The translations under genes and the position numbers were made by a program. A stretch of DNA of 64,000 bases, from the NCBI RefSeq assembly GCF_009429125.1, contig NZ_CP045529.1, positions 3,472,001 to 3,536,000 on the forward strand, written 5' to 3'. Origin of the DNA: Luteimicrobium xylanilyticum. Its GTDB lineage: Bacteria > Actinomycetota > Actinomycetes > Actinomycetales > Cellulomonadaceae. Positions within the stretch are counted from its first letter, which is position 1, and each line of letters opens with the position of its first letter. The notes under the pieces were generated by a model, which was not told the DNA's origin, searched no databases, and saw only the letters and a program-made list of their open reading frames with translations. Of this stretch, positions 1 to 8,644 are shown piece after piece.

Positions 1-317
1 GCGGGCTCGGGCTGCGGCTCTTCGGCGACCAGGCGCACCGGATGAACAACGTCGTCGGGGTGGAGATCCCCGACGGGATCGACGGCGAGGCCGCGCGGGC
101 CGCGCTGCTCCGGGACTTCGCGATCGAGATCGGGACGTCGTTCGGGCCGCTGCACGGGCGGATCTGGCGGGTCGGCGTGATGGGCTACAACGCCCGGCGC
201 GACACGGTCCTCACGACGCTCGCCGCGCTCGAGCACGTGCTGCGGACCGCCGGCGTCCCCGTCACCGCGGGCGCCGGCGTCGGCGCCGCGCTCGAGCGCT
301 ACGCGGACGCGGCATGA
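1..317 (+). CDS. PucG-like aminotransferase, C-terminal fragment
   Basis: Only the last 104 codons are present; the frame is open from base 3. The visible part includes MNNVVGVEIPDG, GRIWRVGVMGYNA and a terminal helix, which match the small C-terminal domain of class-V PLP aminotransferases of the alanine-glyoxylate/(S)-ureidoglycine-glyoxylate family. In purine catabolism such an enzyme transfers the ureidoglycine amino group to glyoxylate. Its stop overlaps the start of the allantoate amidohydrolase by ATGA, so the two are translationally coupled, which favours the ureidoglycine role over serine-glyoxylate transamination. The PLP lysine lies outside the window, so the exact substrate is inferred from context. 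Confidence 0.8.
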   Translation, partial: GLGLRLFGDQAHRMNNVVGVEIPDGIDGEAARAALLRDFAIEIGTSFGPLHGRIWRVGVMGYNARRDTVLTTLAALEHVLRTAGVPVTAGAGVGAALERYADAA

Positions 318-1630
318 CCGCGACGTCCGTGGCGCGGGGCGCGACCACCGAGGCGGCCGCGCGGATCATGGCCCGCGCCGACGAGCTCGGCGCGATCAGC
401 AGCCGGGCCGACGCGCTCGAGCGCACCCACCTCACCCCCGAGCACCGCGTGGCCGCGGACCTCGTCGGGGCGTGGATGCGGGAGGCCGGGCTGACCGTCC
501 ACGAGGACGCGGCCGGGAACGTGTGCGGCCGCATCGAGGGGCTGCGGCCCGGCCTGCCCGCCGTGCTGCTGGGCTCCCACATCGACACCGTGCCCGACGC
601 CGGCCGGTACGACGGGCCGCTCGGCGTGCTGCTCGCGATCGAGGTCGCGCGAGGCGTGCGGGCCGGCGCGCTGCCGTTCGCGCTCGAGGTCGTCGCGTTC
701 TCCGACGAGGAAGGCACCCGGTTCGCCAGCGCGCTCAGCGGGTCACGGGCACTCGCCGGGTCGTGGGTCGAGGACTGGTGGAGCTTCGCCGACGCCGACG
801 GCGTGACCCTCGCCGACGCGTTCACCGCGTACGGGCTCGACCCCGGCAGGGTCGCAGACGCCGCCCGCAGACCGGGCTCTGTGCTCGCCTACCTCGAGGC
901 ACACATCGAGCAGGGCCCGCACCTCGAGGACGCCGACCTGCCGCTCGCCGTCGTGTCGTCGATCGCCGGGGCACGCCGGTTCGCGCTCACCGTCACCGGG
1001 CACGCCGGGCACGCGGGCGGCACCCCGTACGAGCGGCGCCGCGACGCGCTCGTCGGCGCCGCCGAGCTCGTGCTCGAGGTCGAGCGGGTCGGGCGGTCGT
1101 CCGGCGTCGTCGCGACCGTCGGGCAGCTTCAGGCCTTCCCGGGCGGGGTCAACGTCGTGCCGGGCCGAGTCGAGCTCAGCCTCGACCTGCGCGCCGAGGA
1201 CGACGCCTCGCGCGACGCCGCCTGGGACCGGATCCGGACGGCGGCGGAGCGGATCGCCGCGGCACGCTCGCTGCGTTTCGACGCGGCCGAGACGTACCGC
1301 GCCGACGCCGTGGCCTGCGCACCGTGGCTCCAGGACGCCGTCCGCACCGGCGCGCAGGGAGCCGGCGTCGCCGACCCGCCGGTCCTGTGGTCCCGCGCCG
1401 GCCACGACGCCATGGTCGTCGCGGGACTCGCACCCGTCGGGATGCTGTTCGTCCGCAACGGCAACGGCGGAGTCAGTCACAGCCCGGACGAGATCGTCAC
1501 GGAGGCCGACGTCGCCGTCGCGCTCGACGCCTTCGCCGCCACCGTGGCCCAGCTCGCCCGCCGGCTCGAGCCCGGCGACACGTCGACGGCCGCCACGGAC
1601 GAGGACCGGGCACCGGAGGCCGGCGCGTGA
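314..1630 (+). CDS. allC: Allantoate amidohydrolase (M20 metallopeptidase fold)
   Basis: This 438-residue protein has the layout of Zn-dependent amidases of the AllC/ureidopropionase/carbamoylase family. Metal-ligand motifs are visible in order: GSHIDTVPDAGRYDGPLGV (His and Asp, near residue 88), FSDEEGTRF (about 136), YLEAHIEQGP (about 194) and SRAGHDAMVV near the C-terminus. AllC releases ammonia and CO2 from allantoate, giving ureidoglycine. It overlaps the aminotransferase by ATGA and the next gene by GTGA. That context selects allantoate over beta-ureidopropionate or N-carbamoyl amino acids, which similar sequences also hydrolyse. The last ~20 residues are a low-complexity acidic tail. 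Confidence 0.87.
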   Translation: MTATSVARGATTEAAARIMARADELGAISSRADALERTHLTPEHRVAADLVGAWMREAGLTVHEDAAGNVCGRIEGLRPGLPAVLLGSHIDTVPDAGRYDGPLGVLLAIEVARGVRAGALPFALEVVAFSDEEGTRFASALSGSRALAGSWVEDWWSFADADGVTLADAFTAYGLDPGRVADAARRPGSVLAYLEAHIEQGPHLEDADLPLAVVSSIAGARRFALTVTGHAGHAGGTPYERRRDALVGAAELVLEVERVGRSSGVVATVGQLQAFPGGVNVVPGRVELSLDLRAEDDASRDAAWDRIRTAAERIAAARSLRFDAAETYRADAVACAPWLQDAVRTGAQGAGVADPPVLWSRAGHDAMVVAGLAPVGMLFVRNGNGGVSHSPDEIVTEADVAVALDAFAATVAQLARRLEPGDTSTAATDEDRAPEAGA

Positions 1631-2583
1631 CCCGCGGCCCGGCTGCCGATCACGCCACGCTCGCCGCCGACCTCACCACGCTCACCGGCGACGACCTCGC
1701 CGCGAGGCTGCGTCCGGCGCTCGCGGTGCGGCGCTGGGTCGACGACGTCGTGGCCGGATCCCCGTACCCGACCGTGGACGAGCTCGTCGACGCGGCAGTC
1801 ACGGCAGCCACTCCGCTCACGGACACCGAGATCGACGAGGCCCTCGCGGCGCACCCCCGGATCGGCGAGCGCCCGACCACGACCCACGGCGACGCCGAGG
1901 CCCGCTTCTCACGAACCGAGCAGGCGTCGTCGGACGCGGACGACGCCGACCTCGCCGCCCGGCTGGCCGAGGGGAACCGCACCTACGAGGAGCGCTTCGG
2001 CCGAGTCTTCCTGATCCGCGCCGCGGGCCGGTCGCGCGCCGAGATCCTGGCCGAGCTGGACCGGCGGCTCACGCTCGACGACGCCGAGGAGCGCGCGACG
2101 GTCGGCGAGCAGCTCCGGGAGATCATGACGCTCCGCCTGCGCGCGACGTTCGCCGACACCGCGGAGACGAGGTCGATCGGTGCGCCGAACGATTCTCCGG
2201 GCGACGCCCCGGCCGTCCCGGTCGTCCCGGCCGGCTCTCGCGAGGTCCCGAGCCTCGTCACCACGCACGTGCTCGACACGGCGGCAGGCCGACCTGCGGC
2301 GGGCGTCCCGGTCCGTCTGGAAGCGCTCGGCGGCGACGGCTGGCACGAGGTCGGCACGGGCATCACCGACGACGACGGCCGCGTCCGGAACCTCGGGCCA
2401 GGCACGCTCGCCCCGGGCCGCCACCGTCTGACGTTCGACACGGAGGCCTACCTCACGTCCCACGGCCTCGCCGTCTTCTTCCCCGAGGCGACGATCACCT
2501 TCGTCGTCGCTCCCGACGACGTCCACCTCCACGTCCCCCTGCTGCTGAGCCCGTTCGGCTACTCGACCTATCGCGGCAGCTGA
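1627..2583 (+). CDS. Fused OHCU decarboxylase / 5-hydroxyisourate hydrolase
   Basis: A 318-residue bifunctional enzyme starts at GTG 1627, inside the GTGA overlap with allC. Residues ~1-175 are an OHCU decarboxylase: the active-site HPRIGERP segment, SRTEQASS and the helix containing YEERFGRVFLIRAAGRS are present. A ~25-residue Pro/Ala linker follows. Residues ~200-318 form a transthyretin-like 5-hydroxyisourate hydrolase with LVTTHVLDTAAGRPA, HLHVPLLLSPFGYSTY and the terminal YRGS tetrapeptide. The two domains perform successive steps that turn the uricase product into S-allantoin. The decarboxylase is N-terminal although it acts second, as in plant allantoin synthase. Confidence 0.93.
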   Translation: MTRGPAADHATLAADLTTLTGDDLAARLRPALAVRRWVDDVVAGSPYPTVDELVDAAVTAATPLTDTEIDEALAAHPRIGERPTTTHGDAEARFSRTEQASSDADDADLAARLAEGNRTYEERFGRVFLIRAAGRSRAEILAELDRRLTLDDAEERATVGEQLREIMTLRLRATFADTAETRSIGAPNDSPGDAPAVPVVPAGSREVPSLVTTHVLDTAAGRPAAGVPVRLEALGGDGWHEVGTGITDDDGRVRNLGPGTLAPGRHRLTFDTEAYLTSHGLAVFFPEATITFVVAPDDVHLHVPLLLSPFGYSTYRGS

Positions 2584-3016
2584 GTTCAGCAACGCGACGC
2601 ACCGAGGCAGCAGCTCGCGACAACACGACGCACCGACGCACCGACGCACCGAAGCCGATCCGGGGCAGACCAGTGCCAGAGCTCCCTTGCTTACTCGGTG
2701 CGCAGCGCTCAGCACTCGGCTCGGCACGCGGCTCCCGGCTCCCGGCTCCCGGCTCCCGGCTCAGCCCGAGCGCGACGATCGGTGGGCCCGGTCAACCATC
2801 TGTCGCCGTCTGATCAATCGTCTGGAGCTGTCTCCGGCCGCGAGGGTCGACTTGGGGCGACGAGGGGACAGACGTACGCCCACGCAGCTAGACACCAATC
2901 CAACCAAGACAACCAAGACAACCAACCAAGCCGAGCAGGCAGGACGAGCAGGCAGGACGAGCAGCAAGCACGACCGATCGTGCACGTTGAGCCCGACGGC
3001 GGCGAGGAACGACGCG
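2584..3016. repeat. Intergenic region with short tandem repeats
   Basis: There is no convincing gene in this 433-bp gap between two converging genes. It consists largely of short imperfect tandem repeats: ACGCACCG units at 2597-2650, GGCTCCC units at about 2730-2760, AACCAAGACA units at about 2890-2930 and GCAGGACGA units at about 2937-2965. Open frames across it show no coding bias. It probably holds the 3' ends of both convergent transcripts. Confidence 0.6.
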
Positions 3017-4852
3017 TCAGAAGGGCGGGTCGCAGTCGTCGCGTGCCGACGCTCCGGGGCAGGTCTGCCTGGAACGCGCTGGTGGTGCTGCGGCTGACGA
3101 TGCATCCGATGCAGCCGGTGCTGCCGGTGCTCCCGGTGCTCCGGGTGCTCCCGGTGCTCCCGGTGGCGATCGTCTCGGGGCTCTCGGTGTCGGTGTCGGT
3201 GAAGCCGGGGCAGGCGGGGCCGCTCGCCACGTCCGGGCCAGTGGTGGTTGGTGGCTGCTGGGTCCCCTCGGCAGGGTCGGGGCGGTCGGCAGGGTCGGGT
3301 CGGTGGGTCTGGCGGGGACGGTGTACCGGTGCCCGGAGGGGGCGGTCCAGGTGATCGCGCCGCTGCCGGGGTCGCGGTGGGTGGACCATCCGCCGTGGGT
3401 CTTGGCGTTGTGGTGGGCGCGGCACACGGGGTGCAGGTTGTCGGCCCGGGTCTGCCCGGGGGTGGACCGTCTCGGGTCGAACGGGTCGACGTGGTCGAGG
3501 TCGCACCGGGTGGCGGGGACCTGGCAGCCGGGGAAGGTGCACGTGGTGTCGCGGGTGCGGACCAGGTCGCCCAGCACGACGCCGGGCCGGTAACCGGTCC
3601 GCGACACGTCGGTCGCGGCACCGGTGACGGGGTCGGTCAGGATCCGGCGCCAGGTCGGGTCGCCGTCGGACGCGAGCACCCGGGCGACCGTAGCGGGGAC
3701 GGGCCCGTAGCCGGCCAGGTCGGCCGGGGACTCGTCCAGCCCGAGCAGCGTGCTCGCCGCGACCGTGACGTTGACGACGGTGCGCACTCCTGCGGCCGGT
3801 GCGCTGCCTTCGGTGACGAGGTCGGTGAGCGTGTCCGCACGGACCTGCGCCACCGTGCGCGTCTCCCCGGCCGCCCGGACCCTTTCTCGGGACGCCGCGT
3901 CGAGCCGCGCCCACACGCGTGCGGCGTCGGCGGCAGGCAGGAGCGCGGTCAGCCAGGCCATCTGGTCCGGTGCGGGGTCGATCCACACGTGCCGGCGTTC
4001 CGCGGCCGCTGCGGCACGCTCGACGGCGCCGTCGGGGTCGGCCTCGATCGCTGCCCGGCGGAGCCGGTCACGCAGCTGGGCCGGGGTCAGCCCGGTCGCC
4101 GGGCCGGGCGCGGCGGCGGTGCCGACCAGCTCACCGGCGACGCGTTCGCGCACCGCGGCCGGGACCGCGTCGTAGCAGACCAGGACGTCCGCGCGGGCGG
4201 CGTCGATCCGTCCCTCGGCCAGAGCGTCGGCGACCTCGGGTGCCCGGCCGAGCCCCGTCGCGCGGCCCACCAGGGCCGTCGCGGTGCGCCGCGAGGTCAC
4301 CAACGCTGCCGTCAGCTCGTGCACGACGGCGTCCGCGGCCTGCGAGGAGGACCCGCCCCGCGCGAGGAGCTCGCCGACCACCCGGGCCTGCTCGGCCGCC
4401 GCCCACGACGCGACCTGCTGCCACGCCACGACCGCGTCGACGAGAGCGTCGTCCGACATCGACGACACGTCCGCCCCCACGAGCCGACGCACCACGTCCA
4501 GGACGGCCTCGTCGGCAGACGAACCGCCCGAGGCCCGCGACGAGAGGCCGCCCTGCTGGGCCGACCGCGTCACGCGAGCGTCGGTGGCGTCGGTGGCGTC
4601 GGTGGCGTCGGTGGCGTCGGTGGCGTCGGTGGCGTCGGTGGCGTCGGTGGCGTCGGGATGATGGTGGTGCACCGCGTTGGTCACCTCAAGCGCCTTCAGC
4701 ATGACGCTCGCCAACGCGAGCTCGACGAACGAGGTTCGTGCCGCGATGGGGTCCGCCGAGCGAAGCTCGCCGGCCGGTTCGACCGCGGCCGCGTGCAGCG
4801 AGGCGACGACGGGATGGGTCGCCACCTCGGGAACACCGCGCGAGTCGAACAT
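3017..4852 (-). CDS. DUF222/13E12-type HNH endonuclease-like protein
   Basis: This 611-residue protein starts at the ATG inside a LexA box (MFDSRGVPEV). The N-terminal two thirds are the DUF222 helical region of the mycobacterial 13E12 repeat family. A zinc-type HNH domain follows at about residues 455-520 (CTFPGCQVP, CDLDHVDPF, ADNLHPVCRAHHNAKTHGGW). The tail is Pro/Ala/Gly-rich and ends in PPF. Residues ~66-92 are (DAT)n, encoded by a 9-bp tandem repeat, and another 9-bp repeat lies near the C-terminus. 13E12 genes in Mycobacterium tuberculosis belong to the LexA regulon, which the box here supports. Substrate and biological role are unknown; such genes spread as dispersed repeats. The frame is open up to 5080, but that extension lacks family similarity. 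Confidence 0.88.
   Translation of the reverse strand: MFDSRGVPEVATHPVVASLHAAAVEPAGELRSADPIAARTSFVELALASVMLKALEVTNAVHHHHPDATDATDATDATDATDATDATDATDARVTRSAQQGGLSSRASGGSSADEAVLDVVRRLVGADVSSMSDDALVDAVVAWQQVASWAAAEQARVVGELLARGGSSSQAADAVVHELTAALVTSRRTATALVGRATGLGRAPEVADALAEGRIDAARADVLVCYDAVPAAVRERVAGELVGTAAAPGPATGLTPAQLRDRLRRAAIEADPDGAVERAAAAAERRHVWIDPAPDQMAWLTALLPAADAARVWARLDAASRERVRAAGETRTVAQVRADTLTDLVTEGSAPAAGVRTVVNVTVAASTLLGLDESPADLAGYGPVPATVARVLASDGDPTWRRILTDPVTGAATDVSRTGYRPGVVLGDLVRTRDTTCTFPGCQVPATRCDLDHVDPFDPRRSTPGQTRADNLHPVCRAHHNAKTHGGWSTHRDPGSGAITWTAPSGHRYTVPARPTDPTLPTAPTLPRGPSSHQPPLARTWRAAPPAPASPTPTPRAPRRSPPGAPGAPGAPGAPAAPAASDASSAAAPPARSRQTCPGASARDDCDPPF
3115..3168 (-). repeat. 9-bp tandem repeat in the HNH gene tail
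   Basis: Six imperfect head-to-tail copies of CCGGTGCTC (plus strand) encode a Gly-Ala-Pro run in the low-complexity C-terminal tail. The unit is a multiple of three, so copy-number change keeps the frame. Confidence 0.8.
4578..4656 (-). repeat. 9-bp tandem repeat (8 perfect copies plus partial)
   Basis: The unit GCGTCGGTG (plus strand) is repeated eight times without mismatch and is followed by seven bases of a ninth copy. On the coding strand it gives an Asp-Ala-Thr tripeptide array at about residues 66-92 of the HNH protein. Perfect identity implies recent expansion or active slippage. Confidence 0.95.
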
Positions 4853-4860
4853 GTGTTCGA
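4845..4860 (-). promoter_or_regulatory. LexA (SOS) box overlapping the HNH start codon
   Basis: TCGAAC-ATGT-GTTCGA is a perfect 6-4-6 palindrome that matches the mycobacterial/actinobacterial LexA operator TCGAAC-N4-GTTCGA. The ATG of the minus-strand HNH gene lies inside it (4852-4850), so bound LexA would block transcription near the start. The identical 16-mer is found at 42736. Confidence 0.85.
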
Positions 4861-5198
4861 TTCTAGAGCACGAGAGCGACCGCCGCCAGGGTCCCGTGCA
4901 AGCCTGTGGATCGCGGACCGTGACGCTCGGTCCTGGCGCGGCAGCACCCGCGCCGCCTCGCAGCCCAGCCGGCGAGCCCGGCTCGTCGCCTGCGAGCCCG
5001 GGGTCCGCATGCGAGACCGCAGTAGCCGTCGGCTCCCTCTCCGCCGGCCGGCAACCTGTCGTCACGTCACCGCATCGCACCCCGCCCGCGGTGGTTCACC
5101 GGCCGGCCACCACCCACCAGCCGACGGGAAGCGTCGACGGGCGGCGTCGGCGCCCGACGCACGGCGCCCGACACCCGACGCACGGCGTACGCCGAATG
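4861..5198. other. Intergenic region upstream of the HNH gene
   Basis: No gene is visible in these 338 bases. The right end (about 5150-5200) carries imperfect direct repeats of CCCGACGCACGGCG just past the 3' end of the guanine-deaminase gene. The left part should contain the HNH promoter upstream of the LexA box, but no clear -35/-10 pair stands out. Confidence 0.5.
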
Positions 5199-5774
5199 TC
5201 AGTACTCGACCCGCGACGCGTGCACCGACCACCGTTCGAAGGGCAGGGTCGCGGTCGCGATCCGCTGCTCGGCGACGCGCGGCAGCTCCCACGAGTCGCG
5301 GTCGGTCGCGAGTCGCGCATAGAACTCGTCGTCGTCGAAGCCGGCGCGGGCGGCGTCGGTCCGGTCGGCGGCGAACACGACCCGGTCGATCCGCGCCCAC
5401 AGGGCCGCGGACAGGCACAGCGGGCACGGTTCGCACGAGCTGTAGAGGGTGGTCCCGCCGAGGTCGAACGTCCCGAGCGCCCGCCCGGCGGCCCGCACGG
5501 CGTTGACCTCCGCGTGCGCCGTGGGGTCGTTGTCGCGCGTGACGCTGTTCGCGCCCTCGGCGACGAGCCTCCCGGCCTGCACGACGACCGCCCCGAACGG
5601 CCCGCCCCCGGCCGCGACGTTCGCGACGGCGAGCTCGACGCTGCGGGCGAGCCAGGCTGCGTCGTCGGCGGGCCAGGCGGCGGGCCCACCGGCCAGCCCA
5701 CCGGCGGGCCCACCATCCAGCCCACCAGCAGGCCCACCAGCAGGAGCCGACGGCGGCACGTGTACCGCGGTCAT
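5199..5774 (-). CDS. Guanine deaminase-like nucleoside/nucleobase deaminase
   Basis: This 191-residue protein has the cytidine-deaminase fold. The zinc/catalytic signatures HAEVNAVRAAG (about residue 88) and SSCEPCPLC (about 118) are present. GGGPFGAVVV and SVTRDNDPTAHAE match the GuaD (guanine deaminase) branch rather than tRNA adenosine deaminase. It would convert guanine to xanthine, the entry to urate. Residues ~10-35 are a Gly/Pro-rich repeat without a known role. It is the last gene of the ten-gene operon and overlaps uricase by ATGA. A different aminopurine or pterin substrate cannot be excluded. Confidence 0.82.
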   Translation of the reverse strand: MTAVHVPPSAPAGGPAGGLDGGPAGGLAGGPAAWPADDAAWLARSVELAVANVAAGGGPFGAVVVQAGRLVAEGANSVTRDNDPTAHAEVNAVRAAGRALGTFDLGGTTLYSSCEPCPLCLSAALWARIDRVVFAADRTDAARAGFDDDEFYARLATDRDSWELPRVAEQRIATATLPFERWSVHASRVEY

Positions 5775-6631
5775 CGGGTCACCGTCGCTTCGATCAGCCC
5801 GTAGGGGCGGTCGTCGGCGTGGAACACCTCGCCGGCGTTCTCCTGGTCGGTGTCGTACCGCGAGAAGTCGTACAGGAAGTGGTGCTTGTTGGGCGCGACG
5901 AGCGAGATCGACTCGATCTCGGGCACGGCGTCGAGCACGGCGCCGCCGATGTGCCACAGCGTCTGCTGCAGCGCGAGCGAGTGGAGGGTCGCGAAGGTCC
6001 CGACGACGGCAGCCCGGACGGCCGCGTAGGCGACGTCCCAGTCGGGTGGGGTGGCGGCGAACCCCCACGTCGCGTCGATGGCGGTCGCAAGGATCCGGTC
6101 CTTGGTCTCCTCGAGCGTGGTGAAGCCGTCGGTGAGGAAGTCGTGGAACTCGCTGCCGGTCGACTTGAGGATGACGAGGTTGCGGATGCCACCGCCGACG
6201 TGGACGGTCTGCTCCTCGCCCTTCCCGTCGACCGTCACCGTGACCGTCCGGTTCTCCGGGCCCCGGCGCACCCAGGTGTGGTCGTGCTCCTCGCCGTCGA
6301 CGACGACCCGCTCCCAGTCGTCCACGACGACGTCGACGCGCGCGCCGTGGATGGGCTCGACGTCGTCGACGAAGTGCTTCGCGAGCGCGACGCCGTAGTC
6401 CTCGACCGTCCCGCCGCCGTGCTGCTTGGCGTACACGAACGCGGTGTTCTTCTGGGTGTCGGTGGGCAGCACCTTCGACTGGTCGCCGGTGAGGTACGCG
6501 TCCTCGAACGCGCCGCGCATGGCGGTCGTGACGGTGAGGTCGCGGATCTCGTGCCGCGGGCTGTCGCGGTAGATCCGGACGATGTGGTTCTCCGCCTTGC
6601 CGTACTGGTGGCTCGTGAGGGTGTAGGTCAT
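5771..6631 (-). CDS. Urate oxidase (uricase)
   Basis: This 286-residue cofactor-independent uricase oxidises urate to 5-hydroxyisourate and H2O2. The N-terminus (YGKAENHIVRIYRD) carries the catalytic lysine region, PTDTQKNTAFVYAK the catalytic threonine, and LVILKSTGSEFHDF the uricase signature. The C-terminal half shows HHFLYDFSRY and ends in PYGLIEATVTR. ATG 6631 is chosen for its CGAGGAGGAA ribosome-binding site. The product feeds the fused 5-hydroxyisourate hydrolase/OHCU decarboxylase at 1627. The gene lies between allantoinase (40-bp gap) and the guanine-deaminase-like gene (4-bp overlap). Confidence 0.96.
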   Translation of the reverse strand: MTYTLTSHQYGKAENHIVRIYRDSPRHEIRDLTVTTAMRGAFEDAYLTGDQSKVLPTDTQKNTAFVYAKQHGGGTVEDYGVALAKHFVDDVEPIHGARVDVVVDDWERVVVDGEEHDHTWVRRGPENRTVTVTVDGKGEEQTVHVGGGIRNLVILKSTGSEFHDFLTDGFTTLEETKDRILATAIDATWGFAATPPDWDVAYAAVRAAVVGTFATLHSLALQQTLWHIGGAVLDAVPEIESISLVAPNKHHFLYDFSRYDTDQENAGEVFHADDRPYGLIEATVTR

Positions 6632-6671
6632 GGGTTCCTCCTCGGGGGGACGGGGTGGCCGTGGGGGCTGG

Positions 6672-8060
6672 TCACGTGGCGGTGAGCGCGACGTGGGTCG
6701 GGCGGTCGAGCAGTGCGCCGCGGCCGACCCCCGGGCGTGCCGGCGCGCCCGCGAGCCACGTCTCCCGTACGACGCCGCGCAGCTGGGCGCCGTCGTACGC
6801 GGTGACGGGGTTGCGGTGCTCGAGCCGGGTCGCGTCGACGACGAGCTCGGCGTCGGGTGCGAGCACGGCGAGGTCGGCACGACGGCCGGGGACGATCGCG
6901 CCGCGGTCGTCGAGGCCGACCAGCCCGGCGGTCGCCGAGGCCATCCAGCCGACGACGCTCGCGAGGGGGACCCCGCGCCGCTCCGCCTGGGTCCACACGG
7001 CCGCGAGCCCGAGCTGGAGCCCGGCGATCCCGCCCCAGGCGGCGGCGAAGTCGCCGCCGCCCGCGGTCTTGAGCTCGACGGTCGACGGCGAGTGGTCGGT
7101 GACGACGAGGTCGATCGTGCCGTCGTCGAGCGCCTCCCAGAGGAGGTCCTGGTTGCGGGAGCCCCGGATGGGCGGGGCGCACTTGAACCGGGTGGCGCCG
7201 TCGGGCACGTCGGTGTCGGTGAACGTCAGGTAGTGGGGGCACGTCTCGGCCGTGACGCGCAGCCCGTCGGCCTTCGCGGCCCGCAGGACGGGCAGCACCT
7301 CGGCGCTCGACACGTGCAGGACGTGGGCCCGGCCGCCGGTGCGGCGCACGCCCTCGACGACGTGCTCGACGGCCGCCACCTCGGCCCCGTCGGGCCGGGA
7401 CGCGAGGTAGCCCGCGTAGCCGCGCCCGCCGCCGTACCCGTGCGGGAGCTCGTCGGGGTCCTCGGCGTGCACGATGAGGAGCCCGTCGAACTCCGCGAGC
7501 TCGTCGAGGGCGGCGTCGAGCTGCGTCCGGTCGAGGTGGGGGAACTCGTCGACGCCGCTGGGCGCGAGGAAGCACTTGAAGCCGAACACCCCGGCGTCGT
7601 GCAGGGCCCGCAGGCTCCCGAGGCTGGACGGGATCGCCCCGCCCCAGAACCCGACGTCGACGGCTGCGGCACCTGCCGCGGCGGCCCGCTTCACGTCCAG
7701 CGCCTCGGGCGACACGGTCGGCGGGATCGAGTTCAAGGGCATGTCGACGATCGTCGTGACGCCCCCGGCCGCGGCCGCGGCCGTCGCCGTCGCGAAGCCT
7801 TCCCACTCGGTGCGCCCGGGCTCGTTGACGTGCACGTGCGTGTCGACGAGCCCCGGGATCAGCACCTCGTCCGGGCAGAGCGTGCGGTCCTCGACCGCGT
7901 CGAACCGCGCGTCGGCGGGCCCGACGGCGACGATCGTCCCGCCCGTGACGGCGACGGCCGCGGGGCGTTCGCCCTCGGGCAGCACGGCACGGCCACGGAG
8001 CACGAGGTCCGGCCTGCCGCCGTGGCCTCCCGTCAGCCCGCCCATCGTTCCCACGTCCAT
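6672..8060 (-). CDS. allB: Allantoinase
   Basis: This 462-residue cyclic amidohydrolase opens the hydantoin ring of allantoin to give allantoate. Binuclear metal ligands are visible: [17 protein letters not shown] (HxH), [15 protein letters not shown] (the carbamylated lysine), [17 protein letters not shown] and [10 protein letters not shown]. The FKCFL and SGVDEF motifs are typical of allantoinase rather than dihydropyrimidinase. Start 8060 overlaps the preceding PNPOx-family gene by 28 bp; ATG 8045 is an alternative start. Its product is the substrate of AllC at 314, so the plus and minus groups complete one pathway. Confidence 0.93.
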   Translation of the reverse strand: MDVGTMGGLTGGHGGRPDLVLRGRAVLPEGERPAAVAVTGGTIVAVGPADARFDAVEDRTLCPDEVLIPGLVDTHVHVNEPGRTEWEGFATATAAAAAGGVTTIVDMPLNSIPPTVSPEALDVKRAAAAGAAAVDVGFWGGAIPSSLGSLRALHDAGVFGFKCFLAPSGVDEFPHLDRTQLDAALDELAEFDGLLIVHAEDPDELPHGYGGGRGYAGYLASRPDGAEVAAVEHVVEGVRRTGGRAHVLHVSSAEVLPVLRAAKADGLRVTAETCPHYLTFTDTDVPDGATRFKCAPPIRGSRNQDLLWEALDDGTIDLVVTDHSPSTVELKTAGGGDFAAAWGGIAGLQLGLAAVWTQAERRGVPLASVVGWMASATAGLVGLDDRGAIVPGRRADLAVLAPDAELVVDATRLEHRNPVTAYDGAQLRGVVRETWLAGAPARPGVGRGALLDRPTHVALTAT

Positions 8061-8644
8061 CTCCCCCGCCCCTTCCGTCCACGCTCGAGCTCGTAGGCGA
8101 GCCGGGTGCTGGGACCCTGCTCGTCGCCCTCCCACAGCACGACGCGCACCGGCGTGACCGTGAACCCACGCCACGTCGGCGGCGGGTCGAGCGGTCCCGG
8201 GTGCGCGGCGTCGAACGCCGCCCAGCGGGCGCGGCGCTCGGCCGGGCCGAGCTGCGCGGTCCCGACGTCGTTCAGCCACGCGAGCAGCTGCAGGTATCGG
8301 CTCCGGTTCCGGAAGGCCGCGAGCGCCTCCGCGGGTGTCGCGGGCGCCACGTCGCCCGTGACGACGACCTGGCGGGCCACCTCGGGCTGCAGCAGGGTGA
8401 CGGTCGCCCGTGGCGCGACCCCGAGCTCGACGACCTTGCGCGAGCGCGAGTCGGTGTGGAAGTGCACGCGTGCGCCGTCGAACAGGGACAGGAGGACGGT
8501 CCGTGCGTCCGGGTACCCGTCCACGCCCGTCGTCGACAGCGTCATGACGGGGGTCTCGCCGCTGCCGGGCGCGGGGAGCCAGTCCGCCAGCAGCCCGAAC
8601 GGCTCGTCCGGCGGGACGCTCGGGGGGTACGGCAGCCCCGTCAT
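8033..8644 (-). CDS. Pyridoxamine 5'-phosphate oxidase-family flavoprotein
   Basis: This 203-residue protein has the PNPOx split-barrel pattern: an N-terminal FMN-binding half ([35 protein letters not shown]) and a C-terminal dimerisation region ([17 protein letters not shown]). The Arg-rich RSRK segment and WTWER tail resemble PdxH, but the PLP-site arginine/histidine pattern at the C-terminus is shortened. It overlaps creatininase by ATGA and allantoinase by up to 28 bp, so it is operon-embedded. A PLP salvage role would be odd here; a flavin reductase-like or oxidase role on a purine or heterocycle intermediate is a guess. Confidence 0.8.
   Translation of the reverse strand: MTGLPYPPSVPPDEPFGLLADWLPAPGSGETPVMTLSTTGVDGYPDARTVLLSLFDGARVHFHTDSRSRKVVELGVAPRATVTLLQPEVARQVVVTGDVAPATPAEALAAFRNRSRYLQLLAWLNDVGTAQLGPAERRARWAAFDAAHPGPLDPPPTWRGFTVTPVRVVLWEGDEQGPSTRLAYELERGRKGRGRWTWERWAG

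Noticed and set aside
4578-4656. Regular short repeats that could suggest a CRISPR array
   Set aside because: The 9-bp units are directly adjacent with no spacers, lie in frame in a coding region, and no cas gene is present.
4853-5080. Upstream extension of the HNH gene to 5080
   Set aside because: The frame is open, but the extension has no family similarity and crosses the LexA box; the ATG at 4852 fits the paralogue's layout better.
3248-5506. Long plus-strand open frame of about 750 codons
   Set aside because: It is antisense to the HNH and guanine-deaminase genes, rich in Arg/Gly/Val, and arises from GC bias of the real genes.
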